Shown here one piece after another: positions 30,303 to 38,230 of a stretch of DNA of 41,482 nt. The notes beneath the pieces are model-generated. The model saw only the letters and a list, made by a program, of their open reading frames with translations. It was not told the DNA's origin and did no database searches. Positions within the stretch are counted from its first letter, which is position 1. Every line of letters starts with the position of its first letter. The position numbers and the translations under genes were made by a program. This DNA comes from Candidatus Berkelbacteria bacterium CG10_big_fil_rev_8_21_14_0_10_43_13 (lineage in GTDB: Bacteria; Patescibacteriota; UBA1384; XYA2-FULL-43-10; 1-14-0-10-43-13): the NCBI GenBank assembly GCA_002773985.1, contig PEZW01000014.1, forward strand, positions 6,477-47,958. The letters run 5' to 3'.

Positions 30303-31303
30303 TTTGAGAAAATTGCTTTAATCTCACGTCGCTCTTCAAACAAAACGTAAACAATTCCCATAATTGGTACGGCCAATAGTGCACCGATAATCCCCATCAG
30401 CTTACCCATCACCAAAATACCGACAATAATGATAGCTGGGGATAGTCCAATTGCCTTTTGCATGATTTGAGGTACCAGTAGATTGTTTTCGAGTTGCTGA
30501 ATAACGATGTAAAAGACCACAACGATAGCGGCCAAAATAGGCGAAACTGAGTAAGCGATGATAGCAGCGATTATTCCAGAAATGAATGGTCCAACAATCG
30601 GGACTATTTCCAAGACACCGGAGACCACTGCTAGTGTCAGGGCGTAAGGTACTTCCATCAAAATAAGCCCGATGTAACTAATAATTCCAATGATTAATCC
30701 GAGCAAAAGCTGTCCCCGAAGCCAATTACCAAGTTTGACTGAAACCTTTTTTAATACTACCAGTGAATCATCGGCTTTCTCGCTGGTCAAAACATTCTGT
30801 CCTAAATCAGAGAATGATCTGTCATCGAGCAAAAAATAAACAGTCAGGATAATTATGGTGAAAAAAGTAACTACACCGCCGATTACACTAAGAGTAAGAT
30901 TGATTACGTTGCCAACTGAGTTTGAAAGTGTAGCCGAAAAGGAGTCGAGCCATTTCTGGATAGACGGAGTATGGTCCCGAAAAGCGATAAATTTATCAGC
31001 ATATGCTAAAAAATCGGCAACGATCTGCTTTATCTGATCAACCAATAGAGGGACAATCATATAGAAAAAACCTGTAATAATTAGGAGAAAGATTGCAAGC
31101 AAGAGCAGCACTGCTAGTGTTTTGCCAATCTTTTGTGACCATGTTTTGACAATCGGCTGAAATGACGCCGCCAAAATCAGGGAGACAAACACCATCAGTA
31201 AAATATCCCTAACCCAGTAGAGCAGGACAAACATAATCGCCACCAGAAAAACCTTGACGATAGTCAGAAATGAAATTTCGAGTTTTACTCGATTCTCAGA
31301 CAT
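30299..31303 (-). CDS. AI-2E/PerM-family membrane transporter
   Basis: 334 residues, about eight helices, with the typical PerM layout: two N-terminal helices (VFLVAIMFVLLYWVRDILLMVFVSLILAASFQPIV), an extracellular loop, VTFFTIIILTVYFLLDD, LRGQLLLGLIIGIISYIGLIL and GVLEIVPIVGPFISGIIAAIIA, then GILVMGKLMGIIGALLAVPIMG. Substrates of this family are varied (autoinducer-2 export, Na+/H+ antiport), so none is claimed. It overlaps smpB by four bases, indicating translational coupling. Confidence 0.9.
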   Translation of the reverse strand: MSENRVKLEISFLTIVKVFLVAIMFVLLYWVRDILLMVFVSLILAASFQPIVKTWSQKIGKTLAVLLLLAIFLLIITGFFYMIVPLLVDQIKQIVADFLAYADKFIAFRDHTPSIQKWLDSFSATLSNSVGNVINLTLSVIGGVVTFFTIIILTVYFLLDDRSFSDLGQNVLTSEKADDSLVVLKKVSVKLGNWLRGQLLLGLIIGIISYIGLILMEVPYALTLAVVSGVLEIVPIVGPFISGIIAAIIAYSVSPILAAIVVVFYIVIQQLENNLLVPQIMQKAIGLSPAIIIVGILVMGKLMGIIGALLAVPIMGIVYVLFEERREIKAIFSK

Positions 31304-31313
31304 CTTGCCTCCG

Positions 31314-31394
31314 CAACATACTAATTATAAATATTGTCGCGCCCCGCGTAGCTCCGCCAGCTGGCGGAAGCGAAGTGGGGCTTCCAACATACTA
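31314..31394. repeat. Hairpin repeat unit flanked by 10-base direct repeats
   Basis: A unit reading CCCCGCGTAGCTCCGCCAGC then CTGGCGGAAGCGAAGTGGGG folds into a hairpin (31342-31380). Direct repeats CAACATACTA lie on both sides (31314-31323 and 31385-31394), as if duplicated on insertion. The inner TCCGCCAGCTGGCGGA also appears inside the broken tRNA-Glu copy at 35273. Confidence 0.7.
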
Positions 31395-31412
31395 GACTTA
31401 ATTATAACACTT

Positions 31413-31745
31413 TTAAAACATTTTTTCACCAAGTGACACTTCTCGCTCCGGCTCAGCCAAGACGACCCTGCCGTTTTCATCCTTGAAACCGAGGGTTAGC
31501 GCCTCAGAAAGATAGTGCCCAATTTTCTTTGGTTCGAAATTAACGACACACATCACTAATTTACCGGTCAATTCTGCTTTTGAATAATTGGAAACATATT
31601 GACCGAGTGAAATTTTTCGCCCAATCTCCGGTCCAAAATCAATCGTCATTTTGTATGACGGATTTCTCAATCCCGAAGTATCTTCGACATTTATAATCCT
31701 CCCAATCCGAACATCAATTTTTTCAAAATCTTCATACTTTATCAT
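31413..31745 (-). CDS. csaA: CsaA-like tRNA-binding-domain protein
   Basis: 110 residues forming a single OB-fold tRNA-binding domain: YEDFEKIDVRIGRIINVEDTSGLRNPSYKMTIDFG, then GLRNPSYKM-type segments and VVNFEPKKIGHYLSEALTLGF with DENGRVVLAEPEREVSLGEKMF at the end. This matches CsaA, described in B. subtilis as an export-related chaperone, and the C-terminal domain of methionyl-tRNA synthetase. Complete and free-standing. Confidence 0.92.
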   Translation of the reverse strand: MIKYEDFEKIDVRIGRIINVEDTSGLRNPSYKMTIDFGPEIGRKISLGQYVSNYSKAELTGKLVMCVVNFEPKKIGHYLSEALTLGFKDENGRVVLAEPEREVSLGEKMF

Positions 31746-31774
31746 AACGATATTCCGGTCAAATATTTAAATGA

Positions 31775-31829
31775 TGGCTGTGCCACGTGACCGAGCTTGT
31801 TTTACGGTGGCTGTGCCACGTGACCGAGC
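31775..31829. repeat. 22-base direct repeat, period 33
   Basis: TGGCTGTGCCACGTGACCGA plus GC occurs at 31775-31796 and 31808-31829. Between here and 31908 there are further small hairpins (for example ACGTAAAAC/GTTTTACGT) but no gene I can support. Confidence 0.75.
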
Positions 31830-31908
31830 CTGAAGGTGAATGTCTATCCCGCAAAAAGACTTCGTCTTCACGGGACACGTAAAACACTCGCTCTGCTCGG
31901 TTTTACGT

Positions 31909-31965
31909 GGTACCCGCGGCAGGAATTGGTCACTCATAAAATTCTGTTGAATTTTTGTGCGACCC
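31909..31965 (-). pseudogene. Fragment of tRNA-Arg 3' half with an A/T-rich insert in the T-loop
   Basis: GGTACCCGCGGCAGGAATTG matches 19 of 20 bases of the 3' end of tRNA-Arg(CCT) at 32050-32069. After AATTG a roughly 30-base A/T-rich insert containing AAAATTC/GAATTTT interrupts it, and TGCGACC of the tRNA T-arm resumes. A broken tRNA copy with a hairpin in its T-loop. Confidence 0.5.
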
Positions 31966-32009
31966 CGGCTCGGCGCCAGTCGCGCCTCCGCCTTTCAATT
32001 CCTCAGAAC

Positions 32010-32054
32010 GCACCATCTTGTTTCTATCAAAATTTGATAGAAACAAGATGGTGC
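32010..32054. repeat. 45-bp palindrome including the 3' end of tRNA-Arg
   Basis: Arms of 22 bases (GCACCATCTTGTTTCTATCA plus AA, and the complement) flank a single central base. On the minus strand the first six bases, GCACCA, are the last acceptor base and ACCA of tRNA-Arg, so the tRNA trailer can fold back and pair with the mature 3' end. Confidence 0.85.
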
Positions 32055-32125
32055 CCGCGGCAGGAATTGAACCTGCGACCTGCTCGTTAGGAGTGAGCTG
32101 CTCTATCCAACTGAGCTACGCGGGC
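32049..32125 (-). tRNA. tRNA-Arg(CCT)
   Basis: On the minus strand acceptor GCCCGCG pairs with CGCGGGC, the D-arm is AGCTCAGTTGGATAGAGC, the anticodon loop CTCCTAA gives CCT, the T-arm is CGCAGGTTCAATTCCTGCC-like, and ACCA is encoded. The top anticodon-stem pair is A-C, a mild irregularity. Confidence 0.9.
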
Positions 32126-32128
32126 AAA

Positions 32129-32228
32129 CTCCTCCCCTTAGTAAGGGGAGGTTTGGGTGGGGTATGGTTTTGATAATTTAGAAAAAGTCATACCCCATCC
32201 AACTTCCCCTGTCTCAGGGGAAGAGCTG
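32129..32228. repeat. Intergenic repeat with three nested hairpins
   Basis: CCTCCCCTTAGTAAGGGGAGG, GGGTGGGGTATG...CATACCCCATCC and CTTCCCCTGTCTCAGGGGAAG lie in order, giving an overall inverted arrangement about 100 bases long. No coding frame. Confidence 0.7.
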
Positions 32229-32282
32229 TTTGGAATTTGGCATTTTAAACCCCATCTAACTATTTTATATCACTTAAATGCT

Positions 32283-32308
32283 AAAAAAGCCACCTTCAAG
32301 GCGGCTTA
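32283..32308 (-). terminator. Intrinsic terminator of the HU gene
   Basis: Minus strand AAGCCGCCTTGAAGGTGGCT followed by T6, about 12 bases after the HU stop. Confidence 0.88.
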
Positions 32309-32319
32309 ATTAGTTGAAG

Positions 32320-32592
32320 TTATTTAACTTTAACTTTGAGATTTTTGCTCGGCTTGAAACGCGGCATCTTCGTTGCCGGAATCTTGATCGGCTTACCGTT
32401 GCGTGGATTGACGCCGGCACGTTCACGGCGCACTCCGACGTCGAACGTTCCAAAACCTGTCAGGGTGATCTTCTCACCTTCCACCAAGCTCTTGGCAATG
32501 AGATCAAGCATGGTTTGAACCCCGACTTCTGATTCCCGGCGAGAAAGCCCGGTCTTGCGAGCAACTTCCATTATTAACTCGTTTTTATTCAT
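32320..32592 (-). CDS. HU-family DNA-binding protein
   Basis: 90 residues with the complete HU/IHF pattern: MNKNELIMEVARKTGLSRRE, VGVQTMLDLIAKSLVEGEKITLTGFGTFDVG, and the DNA-embracing arm ERAGVNPRNGKPIKIPATKMPRFKPSKNLK. It bends and packages DNA. GGAGGTGGGG lies upstream of the ATG, and a terminator follows, so it is probably a single-gene unit. Confidence 0.97.
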   Translation of the reverse strand: MNKNELIMEVARKTGLSRRESEVGVQTMLDLIAKSLVEGEKITLTGFGTFDVGVRRERAGVNPRNGKPIKIPATKMPRFKPSKNLKVKVK

Positions 32593-32621
32593 GTCTTCCC
32601 CACCTCCTTTCAGAGGTATAT

Positions 32622-33416
32622 TTAATTTATCGTCTCAAAAATTCGGTCAATTCTGACTGCTTTCTTAGTTTTTATATCGAACTCAACTAAGACTGCACTG
32701 AAAATTGCCTCTCCACTTGCTACTTTATGTGATTGAGACGTGCCTGTCAAGAACTGCTTTATAATAATATCTTTCTCAATACCGAGAACTGATTCCTTCG
32801 GCCCAGTCATACCTATGTCTGTGATATATGCTGTCCCCTTTGGCAAAATAGTTTCATCTGATGTTTGAACATGAGTATGCGTACCGAAAACCGCGCTCGC
32901 CTTACCATCTAAATAGTAGCCCATGGCAATCTTTTCGCTTGTCGCCTCGGCGTGAAAATCTAAAATAATAATTGAGTCTGGATGATTATCAATAATTTCA
33001 CCAGCCTTCTCAAATGGATCACTGACCAATATCGGGATGAAAACTCGGCCGAGCAAATTAACAATGGTGATTTTTGTGCCTTTTACTTTTATTTCAATTT
33101 CACCAGCACCTGGAGAATTGTCATCAAAATTGGCTGGTCGCAAAATTTTGGCCGTACCGTCTTTGATATGTGGAATAATGTCGGCCTTGGCCCAAACATG
33201 GTTGCCGGAGGTGAACCAATCAACACCAGCATCGATCATATCTTGGTATGTTTCGAAGGTGAAGCCTTGCCCACCGGCCATATTTTCACCATTGGCAATT
33301 ACAAAATCAATTTTATCAGCCTTTTTGTGCGCAGACAAATACTCCCTCACGGCTCTGCGCCCCGGTCGGCCGACAATATCACCGACAAATAGTATTTTTA
33401 CAATGTTCTCGCCCAT
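32622..33416 (-). CDS. ymdB: YmdB-family metallophosphoesterase
   Basis: 264 residues of the YmdB (TIGR00282-type) family: ILFVGDIVGRPGRRAVREYL, FVIANGENMAGGQGFT, DWFTSGNHVWAK, DFHAEATSEKIAMGYYLDGKASAVFGTHTHVQTSDE and TAYITDIGMTGP supply the metal ligands. B. subtilis YmdB has phosphodiesterase activity toward 2',3'-cyclic nucleotides and affects biofilm and RNase Y-linked pathways. Here, as there, it lies next to the RNase Y gene, immediately downstream. Confidence 0.94.
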   Translation of the reverse strand: MGENIVKILFVGDIVGRPGRRAVREYLSAHKKADKIDFVIANGENMAGGQGFTFETYQDMIDAGVDWFTSGNHVWAKADIIPHIKDGTAKILRPANFDDNSPGAGEIEIKVKGTKITIVNLLGRVFIPILVSDPFEKAGEIIDNHPDSIIILDFHAEATSEKIAMGYYLDGKASAVFGTHTHVQTSDETILPKGTAYITDIGMTGPKESVLGIEKDIIIKQFLTGTSQSHKVASGEAIFSAVLVEFDIKTKKAVRIDRIFETIN

Positions 33417-33521
33417 AAACTAGCTTTCTAAATTGCTAATATTTTCAATATTAAATCTACCTTTTTCAAGTTCCGAGTTCCTAGTTCCGAGTACTCGGTA
33501 CTCGTGCCTCGGTACTTGCGA

Positions 33522-35045
33522 CTACTTTGCGTATTCGACTGTCCGAAGCTCTCTGATAACTTGAATCTTGACCTGTCCAGGATATTGGACTTCTTCCTCG
33601 ACTTTTTTGGCAATTTCTTTGGCCAGCTTGGCCGAGGTCAGATCATCGACCTCCTCCGGTCGAACAAGAATACGAACCTCGCGTCCAGCTTGGATCGCAT
33701 AGGCTTTTTCAACACCAGGAAATGAATTTGAGACTCGCTCGAGGTCTTCAAGACGCTTGATATGAAGTTCGAAAGATTCACGACGCGCACCCGGTCGGGC
33801 TGAGGAAATAGCATCAGCAATCTGAACGATTGCTGCTTCCGGTGTTTCCATCGGCACATCTTCGTGGTGCGCTTCGACAGCGTGGATTAGATCTTTTGGT
33901 AAATTAAACTTGCGCATAATGTCAGCGGAAATGACAGCGTGAGAACCAGGAACTTCATGGTCAACAGCCTTACCAAGATCATGCAGAAGACCTGCTTTCT
34001 TCGACAGTGTGACGTTGGCACCAATTTCTTCGGCAAGTAAAGCACAGAAACGGGCAACTTCAATCGCGTGCTGAAGTTGGTTTTGACCAAAAGAAGTTCG
34101 GTACTTGAGCCGTCCCAAAACTTTCAAAATCTCGACGGGCAAACCAGTCACACCGACTTCATAAGCCGCTTCCTCACCGGATTTTTTAATATCGGCGGCA
34201 ACAAGCTTCTTGGCTTTTTCGAAGGCTTCTTCGATGCGGGCAGGATGGATCCGGCCATCACCGACCAATTCGGCCAATGTTACCTTAGCAACTTCGCGAC
34301 GAACAGGATCAAAGGAGGAAATAACGACAGCATCTGGAGTGTCGTCGATGATGAGATCGACTCCAGTGATTTTCTCAAAAGCCTGGATGTTGCGACCTTC
34401 TCGGCCAATGATTCGGCCCTTCATCTCGTCGTTTGGAATCTGAATTGTGCTGACCGTCGATTCGGCGGCAGTTTCGGCAGCGATTCGCTGCATCGCCACT
34501 ATAATAATTTCTTTGGCCTTCTCATCAGCTGAGTCGCGAACATATTCATCAACTTCTTTGATTTTCTTGACAAGATCTTCTTTGCCCTCTTTCTCGACTA
34601 GGTCGAGCAAAACTTTCTTAGCATCATCCTTGGTCATCTTTGCAATTCGCTCAAGACTGTCTTCCTGTTTCTTTCGCAAATCACGCAGGGTTTGCTTGAT
34701 CTCTTCGATTTCTTTTTGCTTTTTCTCTGTATCCTTACGACTTACCTCGATCGAATCATAACGAGAGTCGACACTAGCTTCGCGTCGACGTAGGTCACTC
34801 TCAATTTTTTCCAACTGACGATTTTTCTCACTCAGTTCTTTCTGGGCAATCTCACGCTCTTTTAGGGCTTCGTTTTTCCCCTCAAGCACGATCTCTTTGG
34901 CCTTTGTCTTCGCCTCTTCGATTTCTTTTTCCGCCCGCACCTCGGCATTACTAACCTTGTTTTTGGCCCGCAAACGGTTGATATAAAAACCCAAAAAACC
35001 GCCAGCGATAAGCGCCACTAGTGTTACGAGTACTGATTCCAACAT
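33522..35045 (-). CDS. rny: Ribonuclease Y
   Basis: 507 residues: N-terminal membrane helix ([18 protein letters not shown]), a long coiled coil to about residue 190 rich in E and K, a KH domain ([34 protein letters not shown]) and an HD domain with [15 protein letters not shown]. This membrane-tethered endonuclease starts mRNA decay. C-terminal [27 protein letters not shown] is standard. It is followed by ymdB, the same order as in B. subtilis. The 210 bases upstream are A/T-rich, with no confident promoter. Confidence 0.97.
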   Translation of the reverse strand: MLESVLVTLVALIAGGFLGFYINRLRAKNKVSNAEVRAEKEIEEAKTKAKEIVLEGKNEALKEREIAQKELSEKNRQLEKIESDLRRREASVDSRYDSIEVSRKDTEKKQKEIEEIKQTLRDLRKKQEDSLERIAKMTKDDAKKVLLDLVEKEGKEDLVKKIKEVDEYVRDSADEKAKEIIIVAMQRIAAETAAESTVSTIQIPNDEMKGRIIGREGRNIQAFEKITGVDLIIDDTPDAVVISSFDPVRREVAKVTLAELVGDGRIHPARIEEAFEKAKKLVAADIKKSGEEAAYEVGVTGLPVEILKVLGRLKYRTSFGQNQLQHAIEVARFCALLAEEIGANVTLSKKAGLLHDLGKAVDHEVPGSHAVISADIMRKFNLPKDLIHAVEAHHEDVPMETPEAAIVQIADAISSARPGARRESFELHIKRLEDLERVSNSFPGVEKAYAIQAGREVRILVRPEEVDDLTSAKLAKEIAKKVEEEVQYPGQVKIQVIRELRTVEYAK

Positions 35046-35255
35046 TGTTCACCTTTCAGATTCCCATAGACAAAATACGCAGATTAATACTGCCAGATTT
35101 CGAGCTTCGATTTAATTTTGCAATATGGGAAAGTTTTTTTCATTAATTTAAGTCAAATAATTCTCTGCAATCACAAAAATATCATATATTTTTTTAGCCA
35201 GAAATGCAAGCAGTTACTAACAAAAAAATACACCGAAAAATGGTATATTTTTTCA

Positions 35256-35349
35256 TGGTAGCCTCACGGGGATCCGCCAGCTGGCGGAGAACCCCGGTTA
35301 CCACATTGAAAGCCTCCCGGAGGGAGATCCTCCTTTGGGGGACGTGGTG
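35256..35349 (-). pseudogene. Broken tRNA-Glu copy with two inserted palindromes
   Basis: Aligned to the real tRNA-Glu(TTC), ACGGGGA ... AACCCCGGTTACCACATTGAAAGC is retained. The T-loop contains TCCGCCAGCTGGCGGA (35273-35288), a perfect 16-base palindrome, and after GAAAGC a roughly 30-base insert (CTCCCGGAGGGAGATCCTCC and following) interrupts the anticodon stem. GTGGTG of the tRNA resumes, then similarity ends. Confidence 0.75.
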
Positions 35350-35384
35350 ACTTATTCAAACCGCTTGAGAAAAAAGCTGTTTTT

Positions 35385-35508
35385 AAAAGAAAATTTTTGG
35401 TAGCGCCACGGGGAATCGAACCCCGGTTACCACATTGAAAGCGTGGTGTCCTAACCACTAGACGATGGCGCCCTGACTAGGCGGTGGTGCTACCAAAAAT
35501 TTTCTTTT
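35385..35508. repeat. Inverted 20-base repeat bracketing tRNA-Glu
   Basis: AAAAGAAAATTTTTGGTAGC at 35385-35404, which includes the 3' end of tRNA-Glu, recurs as its exact complement at 35489-35508, inside the 3' end of the GIY-YIG gene. The tRNA lies between the arms. Confidence 0.8.
35398..35472 (-). tRNA. tRNA-Glu(TTC)
   Basis: On the minus strand acceptor GGCGCCA pairs with TGGCGCT (final G-T), the D-arm is CGTCTAGTGGTTAGGACA, anticodon stem CCACG/TGTGG with loop CTTTCAA gives TTC, the T-arm is CCGGGGTTCGATTCCCCGT-like, and ACCA is encoded. Confidence 0.92.
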
Positions 35509-35734
35509 TTAAATCTGCCTTTGCAGCCCAATTTTTCTTAATATTAAACTCTCTTTTTCTTGCTTCGGACAACGTATTGTATTTTTCAAAATACAATATT
35601 TTATACGGCGCATTGTACTTAGTCGATTTAACCTTTTTCTCGTTATGGTAAAGCAATCTTTTGCTAAGGTCAGACGTTGAACCGTAATACAAATAATCCT
35701 TTGATATCGATTCTAAAACGTAAAAATAATACAT
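35477..35734 (-). CDS. GIY-YIG endonuclease-domain protein
   Basis: 85 residues forming a minimal GIY-YIG domain: MYYFYVLESISKDYLYYGST (here the second signature is LYYGST), DLSKRLLYHNEKKVKSTKYNAPYKILYFEKY and SEARKREFNIKKNWAAK with the conserved glutamate region. Similar to the small YhbQ/UPF0213 group, which is abundant in CPR genomes. Its last residues, GSTTA, are encoded by an inverted copy of the tRNA-Glu 3' end, so the original C-terminus may have been replaced. Activity is uncertain. Confidence 0.85.
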   Translation of the reverse strand: MYYFYVLESISKDYLYYGSTSDLSKRLLYHNEKKVKSTKYNAPYKILYFEKYNTLSEARKREFNIKKNWAAKADLKKKIFGSTTA

Positions 35735-35884
35735 CTCCCCTTCTTTAATAACCGTCTACTTTAATACAAGTACTGGCCTGCCATGAGCGAACGAAGTGAG
35801 TCGAATGGCTTAAGAGGTTTACCCCATACCGAACTTGTTCTGGTGTGGGACCACTGCCCCCGCACTATATTGGGTCTTGGCTTG

Positions 35885-35910
35885 CCATCCGTAGCCTTGG
35901 CGTAGGATGG
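35885..35910 (-). repeat. tRNA trailer hairpin starting in the CCA of tRNA-Lys
   Basis: Minus-strand CCATCC, beginning with the tRNA CCA, pairs with GGATGG about 20 bases on; the interior TACGCCAAGGCTAC matches the trailer of tRNA-Val(GAC) at 10539. Confidence 0.7.
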
Positions 35911-35983
35911 TGGGCCGCCCGGGACTCGAACCCGGAACCTTAGGCTTAAGAGGCCTCTGCTCTGCCAATTGAGCTAGCGGCCC
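35908..35983 (-). tRNA. tRNA-Lys(CTT)
   Basis: On the minus strand acceptor GGGCCGC pairs with GCGGCCC, D-arm AGCTCAATTGGCAGAGC, anticodon loop CTCTTAA gives CTT, T-arm CCGGG-TTCGAGT-CCCGG, and ACCA is encoded. Both flanks contain inverted copies of CCCCGCACTTATTGGG (one at about 35856, one at 35981-35996). Confidence 0.9.
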
Positions 35984-35997
35984 AATAAGTGCGGGGT

Positions 35998-36016
35998 AAA
36001 TTGAGCTACCGATCCA
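35998..36016 (-). pseudogene. 5' fragment of a tRNA
   Basis: Minus strand TGGATCGGTAGCTCAATTT has the acceptor and D-arm start of a tRNA (GGATCGGTAGCTCAATT) but ends at once. It sits 15 bases upstream of tRNA-Lys, whose own D-arm reads CTAGCTCAATTGG. Confidence 0.45.
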
Positions 36017-36072
36017 AACCGACCGCAATATTTTTCCAATATTACGAAGATAATATTACCAGAAAAGTTGCA

Positions 36073-36101
36073 TTTGAACAAGTCTTGAGAATGTGATATT
36101 G
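36073..36101 (+). promoter_or_regulatory. Promoter of the GC-rich mini-gene
   Basis: TTGAAC, 17 bases, TATTGT, about 28 bases before the ATG at 36129. Positions are within a base or two. Confidence 0.55.
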
Positions 36102-36128
36102 TTTGCTCTGGTTTGAGGAGAAAGACCG

Positions 36129-36317
36129 ATGAAGATCGATCAGCGTCTCAGTGCTCCTGGCCATATCCGATTTGCACTGGCGGTGGCGGAAGGGACCATC
36201 ACCCCTCACGCCCCCTGCCCGCCTACGACGCAGACTCGGACTGTCTGTCTCAAATGGGCTGTTCACCATCGGGACGGTCACGAACCGATCGCAAAACGCC
36301 GCACCATTCCCCGCTGA
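36129..36317 (+). CDS. GC-rich mini-gene of unknown function
   Basis: 62 residues (begins KIDQRLSAPGHIRFALAVAE after Met; Pro/Thr/Arg-rich end), not recognised. It has GAGGAG eight bases before the ATG, its own promoter-like sequence, and a perfect GC-rich hairpin 30 bases after the stop. Composition is much richer in GC than the flanking sequence, like the two-gene cassette at 13885-14409. Overlapping frames on the same strand are equally open, so the reading frame is supported mainly by the ribosome site. Confidence 0.5.
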   Translation: MKIDQRLSAPGHIRFALAVAEGTITPHAPCPPTTQTRTVCLKWAVHHRDGHEPIAKRRTIPR

Positions 36318-36342
36318 CCACCACCATGGCCAGTCACAGCCG

Positions 36343-36374
36343 TACCCCTCGGGTTCTGTAACCAATCAGACCCG
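36343..36374 (+). terminator. Hairpin after the GC-rich mini-gene
   Basis: CCCTCGGGT pairs with ACCCGAGGG around TCTGTAACCAATCAG; a short TTTT follows at about 36388. Confidence 0.65.
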
Positions 36375-36436
36375 AGGGCGACCCCATTTTATTGCAACTT
36401 CTATAGTATTGAACAATTTAATCTCCAGGAAAAAAC

Positions 36437-38230
36437 TTGATCAAAATCCTCAAATTTTTAAAACCATATTGGCTCTGGATCATCACTTTTTTGGTTCTTG
36501 TAGTTATCTATGTTGTGGCGACATTGCAACTCCCCGACTACATGGCCAAGATTATCAACCAGGGTATCTTGCCCCAAGACAATAGCGTCGTCTGGCACAC
36601 CGGGTTGCTGATGCTTGGTGTCTCCCTCCTTGGTGGTATCGCTACAATTGGAGTCAACTACTACGCCTCGCGTATCGGCTCCGGCTTCGCCAAAGATGTT
36701 CGAACGGCAGTATTTTCAAAAGTTGAAGATTTTTCGCTGACAGAGTTCAATCGTTTTTCGACCTCATCACTAATTACTCGATCAACCAACGATATTCAGC
36801 AAATCCAGATGGTTCTGATCATGGTTTTGCGCCAGGTCGTCCAGGCACCACTGATGGGCGCGATCGCTGTCGCCAAGGCCTACCACACCGCCCCGTCTTT
36901 ATCCTGGATTATCGCCCTGGCTGTCATCTTGATGCTTGGTTTGATCATCACAGTTTTCTCGATCGCGATGCCAAGGTTTCAATTACTGCAAAAACTGATT
37001 GATAAATTAAACTTAGTTACCCGGGAGAACCTGACTGGTCTACGCGTCATCCGAGCGTTTAACAATGAAAAGATTCAGGAAAAGAAATTTGATGATGCCA
37101 ATCGCACACTGACCGACACCAATCTTTTCGTCAACCGACTGATGGTGGTGATGTTTCCAGCACTTATGCTGCTGTTTAACTTTGCTGCACTTGGAATTAT
37201 CTGGTATGGCGCTAAGCTAGTTTCAATCAACAATCTGGAAATTGGCAACATGCTCGCCTTTATGCAATACGCCATGCAAATCATCGGTGCCTTCCTGATG
37301 TTCTCCTTCGTCTTCATCATCGTGCCGCGTGCTTCAGTCTCGATCAAACGTGTCATGGCAGTGATCAATACCAAACCAGAGATCAAGGATCCGGACAAGC
37401 CGATCAAACCGACAAAATCGAGCGGGCTGGTCGAATTTAAAAACGTCACTTTTTCCTATCCTGTCGCTGACATTCCAGTTCTTTACGACATCTCTTTTAC
37501 TGCTAAGCCTGGGCAAACAACGGCGATTATCGGCTCGACCGGTAGCGGCAAGTCGACAATGATCAATCTTATTCCTCGCTTTTACGATGTCACCTCTGGA
37601 CACATTCTAATTGATGGTGTCGATGTCCGTGATTACAAACTGGAAAATCTCTACACCAAGATTGGCTATGTCCCACAGCGCGGAGTCTTGTTTTCTGGCT
37701 CAGTAGAAAGCAATATTAAATACGGCGCGCCAAGAGCCAAGGAATCGGTCATGACTGAAGCGGCCAGAATCTCGCAATCAACTGAATTTATCGGCAAACT
37801 TGGCAATTCTTTCGAAGCTCCCGTCAGTCAGGGCGGCGCCAATTTATCTGGCGGTCAAAAACAACGTCTGTCGATCGCTCGAGCTATTGCCATCAAACCG
37901 GAGATTTATATTTTTGACGATTCTTTTTCTGCCCTCGATTTCAAAACTGATTTAAATTTGCGAACAGCATTAGCCAAGGAAGTTAAGCAAAAAACTGTTT
38001 TGATAGTTGCTCAGCGTATCTCGACCATCTTGTCAGCTGACAAGATCATAGTTATGAACGATGGCAAAATTGTCGGCCAGGGCAACCATAAGAAGCTGAT
38101 GAAAGAGAACAAAGTTTATCAGGAAATTGCCGCTTCGCAGTTATCAGAAGAAGAACTCAAGGCTTATCAAGTCGGAGTTGATAGACAAAAGACCGCAAAT
38201 CTTAAAATGGTTGAAGGGGGTGCCAAATGA
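36437..38230 (+). CDS. ABC exporter half-transporter with degenerate ATPase site
   Basis: 597 residues: six membrane helices followed by a nucleotide-binding domain with Walker A IIGSTGSGKSTM, signature NLSGGQKQRLSIARA, Walker B IYIFDDSFSALD and switch segment IVAQRIS. The residue after the Walker B aspartate is D instead of the catalytic E, and the switch histidine is Q, so this protein carries the non-hydrolysing site of a heterodimer but a canonical signature. Its stop overlaps the start of the partner gene by four bases. TM287/288 and YheI/YheH-type multidrug or lipid exporters are the closest known design. Confidence 0.94.
   Translation: MIKILKFLKPYWLWIITFLVLVVIYVVATLQLPDYMAKIINQGILPQDNSVVWHTGLLMLGVSLLGGIATIGVNYYASRIGSGFAKDVRTAVFSKVEDFSLTEFNRFSTSSLITRSTNDIQQIQMVLIMVLRQVVQAPLMGAIAVAKAYHTAPSLSWIIALAVILMLGLIITVFSIAMPRFQLLQKLIDKLNLVTRENLTGLRVIRAFNNEKIQEKKFDDANRTLTDTNLFVNRLMVVMFPALMLLFNFAALGIIWYGAKLVSINNLEIGNMLAFMQYAMQIIGAFLMFSFVFIIVPRASVSIKRVMAVINTKPEIKDPDKPIKPTKSSGLVEFKNVTFSYPVADIPVLYDISFTAKPGQTTAIIGSTGSGKSTMINLIPRFYDVTSGHILIDGVDVRDYKLENLYTKIGYVPQRGVLFSGSVESNIKYGAPRAKESVMTEAARISQSTEFIGKLGNSFEAPVSQGGANLSGGQKQRLSIARAIAIKPEIYIFDDSFSALDFKTDLNLRTALAKEVKQKTVLIVAQRISTILSADKIIVMNDGKIVGQGNHKKLMKENKVYQEIAASQLSEEELKAYQVGVDRQKTANLKMVEGGAK

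Noticed and set aside
35256-35349. Second functional tRNA-Glu gene
   Set aside because: The T-loop and anticodon stem are interrupted by palindromes and the acceptor 5' strand is missing.
36113-36585. Alternative long frames over the GC-rich mini-gene
   Set aside because: They lack ribosome sites and run into the ABC transporter start; openness is explained by GC-rich composition.
38227-38230. UGA recoded as glycine (Gracilibacteria/SR1 code)
   Set aside because: TGA ends the first ABC gene exactly at the start of its partner and also ends the 13885 gene; conserved frames do not read through it.
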